DNA of 64,000 nucleotides from CAVXUB01 sp963764805 (GTDB taxonomy: Bacteria > Actinomycetota > Acidimicrobiia > Acidimicrobiales > Bog-793), in contig CAVXUB010000001.1 of the NCBI GenBank assembly GCA_963764805.1, forward strand, positions 974,239-1,038,238. Direction: 5' to 3'. The translations under genes were made by a program, and so were the position numbers. The notes below the pieces were generated by a model. The model was given only the letters and a program-made list of their open reading frames with translations. It ran no database searches and was not told the origin of the DNA. Within the stretch, counting starts at the first letter, position 1. Each line of letters starts with the position of its first letter. Shown here one piece after another: positions 62,431 through 64,000 of this stretch.

Positions 62431-63561
62431 ATGGACTTGGGGCGGTTCCTGATAGAGACACACCTGCGGACGAGACGGCCGATCAAGGAATTGGCGCGGA
62501 CCCACGAGGTGAGCGCCAGCTGGCTGTTCAAGCTGCTGCCCCGCTACCGGCGGAGGGCACCGCGGGGCTCGAGCCCCGCTCCCGGCGCCCCCACCGCTCA
62601 CCCACACGGATCGCTGAGACTTCGAGGAGGAGATCGTCGCCCTCCACAAGGCGCTCGGCGACGACGGCCTCGACGCCGGGGCGCTGACCGTCCAGTTCCA
62701 CCTCGCCGGCCGCCACCGGAGCCTCCCTCGGTGTCGACGGTCTTCCGGGTCTTAAAGGCAACGGGGTTCGTCAGCCTCCAGCCGCAAAAGCGGCCCGAGG
62801 AGCTCTCTGACCCGCTTCGCCGCCGACCTGCCCAACGAGTGCTGGCAGGCCGACATGACCCACATGGAGCTGGAAAGCGGCGAGATCTATGAGATCCTCA
62901 ACATGATCGACGACCACTCCCGCCTTTGTGTGGCCTCCCGGGCCATGAAAGTGGTGAAAGCCGTGGACGTCGTGCGGGTCCTGCACAAAGCGGCCGAGAG
63001 CTAGGGATATCCGGCCTCGTTCTTAAGCGACAACGGCCTCATCTTCCACCCGACTACCACCACGGGGTGGCCGGTATGACCGAGCAGGAGCTGTTCGCCC
63101 TCGGCATCAGGCCAAGCACTCCCGCCCCTACCACCCCCAGACCTGCGGCAAGGTCGAACGTTTCCACCAGACGATGAAAAAGTTCCTGGCCGCCCAGGAG
63201 GCGATCGCCACCAAGAAACAGCTCCAACGCGCGATCGACCGGTTCGTCGCCTACTACAACGAGCAGCGGCCCCACCGCGGCATCGGCCGGCGGAGGCCGG
63301 CAGAGGTCTATGCCGCCCGCGAAAAAGCGAGGCCCACCCTCGTTCGTCAAGGTCGGCGAGCGACGATTGCGTTTCGACCGGGTCGACAACGCAGGCCGGG
63401 TCACCCTTCGCCACCAAGGACACCTCCATCACATCGGCATCGGCAACGCCTACCGAGGCTGGCGCGTCGCCATGCTCGTCGAAGGCCTCAAGTCGAGATC
63501 GTCGGCCTCGATGGCTCTCCCCTCACGGCGGCTCGTCCTCGATCCGACCAAAGACTACCAG
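62431..63561 (+). pseudogene. IS481-family transposase, many lesions
   Basis: Starts MDLGRFLIETHLRTRRPIKELARTHEVSASWLFKLLPRYR (HTH). Pieces then occur in all three frames: EGTAGLEPRSRRPHRSPTRI, FEEEIVALHKALGDDGL, STVFRVLKATGFVSLQPQ, ECWQADMTHMELESG (first catalytic Asp), FLSDNGL (second Asp), KVERFHQTMKKFLAAQ (Glu), AYYNEQRPHRGIGRR and the C-terminal FDRVDNAGRVTLRHQGHLHHIGIG with DPTKDYQP. At least five frameshifts and a TAG at 63003 show it is dead. Start ATG 62431 follows GGAGG. Confidence 0.85.
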
Positions 63562-63601
63562 CCATCCCTTGAAACAACTCAAGGTGGTCTACGGTGTCCC
63601 G

Positions 63602-63622
63602 AGACATCGGTTTCCGATGTCT
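63602..63622. terminator. Hairpin at the right end of the IS
   Basis: AGACATCGG-TTT-CCGATGTCT, a perfect 9-bp stem with a 3-nt loop, overlapping the inverted repeat. It could stop transcription from outside or be part of the transposase-binding end. Confidence 0.45.
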
Positions 63623-63631
63623 TGAGACATC
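63609..63631 (-). repeat. Right inverted repeat of IS481-like element
   Basis: Reverse complement reads GATGTCTCAAGACATCGG and on, matching the left end in 20 of 23 positions. Confidence 0.75.
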
Positions 63632-63635
63632 ACAG

Positions 63636-63708
63636 TGGCCCCGACGGGATTCGAACCCGTGTTTCCGCCTTGAAAGGGCGATGTCCTGGGCCGCTGGACG
63701 ATGGGGGC
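63636..63708 (-). tRNA. tRNA-Glu (TTC), acceptor stem mismatched
   Basis: 73 nt. Anticodon loop CTTTCAA (anticodon TTC), anticodon stem CGCC/GGCG, T arm ACGGG-TTCGAAT-CCCGT, discriminator A. The 5' acceptor GCCCCCA does not fully pair with the 3' strand CGGGGCC: positions 2-71 (C-C) and 7-66 (A-C) mismatch. The 3' strand would fit a GGCCCCG-type tRNA-Glu. The mismatched end is next to the IS right end. Confidence 0.85.
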
Positions 63709-63742
63709 GGGTGACCGAAGGTCCCGGTCGGGCCCGAAGAGC

Positions 63743-64000
63743 CTACCAATCGCCCTCTGACGCCTTGACCGCGCTGGACAGCCCTGGGCACGGTCGATGT
63801 CCAGTGCCACGAACGCTCAGCCGGCGCCGTCCTCCCGCAGGGTCCCAGAGGACACCGTCACGGGTGTCCTTGACCTCGATGCCGAGACTCACCAACTGGT
63901 CCCTAATGGCGTCGGAATCTTCGAAACGCCTTGCTTCCCGGGCCGAACGGCGCATCCCGAGCATCGGCCTCGACGAAGGGGCCGACCACTTCGGCGGGGA
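63743..64000 (-). pseudogene. cysS: Cysteinyl-tRNA synthetase C-terminus (partial, frameshifted)
   Basis: C-terminal helical end: ARSAREARRFEDSDAIRDQLVSLGIEVKDTRDGVLWD matches the CysS pattern (ARxxRDFxxADxIRDxLxxLGIxVxDTxxGxxW). In the incoming frame from the right edge the sequence is PFVEADARD; one extra C at about 63945-63950 must be removed to join the two. The tail after LWDPAGG is longer than usual by about 30 residues. Gene continues past the right edge. Stop TAG 63743-63745. It precedes tRNA-Glu by 34 nt on the same strand. Confidence 0.75.

Larger units (their letters stand above)
62389..63629 (+). mobile_element. IS481-family insertion sequence (decayed)
   Basis: About 1.24 kb bounded by imperfect 23-nt inverted repeats starting TGT(G/C)TCAAGACAT. 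Contains one degenerate DDE transposase gene. No flanking target duplication is visible (TGAGGA at left, TCACAG at right). The right end lies about 6 nt from the 3' end of tRNA-Glu. Confidence 0.75.

Overview
The window is GC-rich DNA from an actinobacterium, most likely an uncultured member of the Acidimicrobiia. Pointers are a secreted protein with several GYWLVASDGG-type C-terminal repeats (common in that class), a stand-alone LigC-like ligase with a separate LigD-type polymerase domain, a DDN-like (F420-type) protein, a mycothiol-dependent-isomerase-like protein, and many genes that start on GTG/ATG 6-7 nt after a TANNNT -10 box (leaderless transcripts). No rRNA, CRISPR array or phage structural gene is seen. 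This assignment is inference; no database search was possible.

Layout. 0-5.3 kb: a DNA repair group (ATP-dependent ligase; a PolX-like HhH+PHP protein; a LigD-type polymerase) around a polytopic membrane protein. 5.4-12.3 kb: carbohydrate block, with a GH63-like glucosidase divergent from a glycogen-debranching-type enzyme, then a LacI-family regulator (frameshifted) sharing a perfect operator with a DUF3089 lipoprotein hydrolase. 12.4-20 kb: two-component system, MOSC protein, YdbS/YdbT-like PH-domain pair, PHP phosphoesterase divergent from purF. 20.1-27.7 kb: secreted proteins (GH26-like, a 1134-aa NHL-repeat protein, a LamG protein) with fthC between them. 28.4-33.5 kb: accessory stretch with an ECF sigma factor and coupled membrane partner, a 930-aa cyclase/NB-ARC/TPR regulator and an integrase remnant beside tRNA-Phe and tRNA-Asp. 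33.9-47.9 kb: mixed metabolism (two GNATs, aldo/keto reductase, GGDEF protein, coiled-coil M23-like protein, MFS exporter, PEP-mutase-like enzyme, SDR, DUF3311/sodium-solute symporter pair). 47.9-59.4 kb: secreted repeat proteins and a MalT-like/SARP fusion regulator; a predicted SARP-type 11-bp direct repeat precedes one secreted-protein operon. 59.4-63.7 kb: accessory/junk region with a tRNA 3' fragment, truncated AbiEii-type toxin gene, AraC regulator, VOC and cupin genes, and a decayed IS481-family element abutting tRNA-Glu. The right edge holds the C-terminus of cysS.

A striking feature is the number of single-frameshift breaks in otherwise complete genes (lacI, LamG protein twice, GNAT, aldo/keto reductase, symporter, MalT/SARP twice, AraC, VOC, cysS). 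These look more like consensus indels in a draft or metagenome assembly than real decay, except for the transposase, integrase and toxin remnants, which carry multiple lesions or truncations. I mark the broken genes as pseudogenes but give the full reconstructed span.
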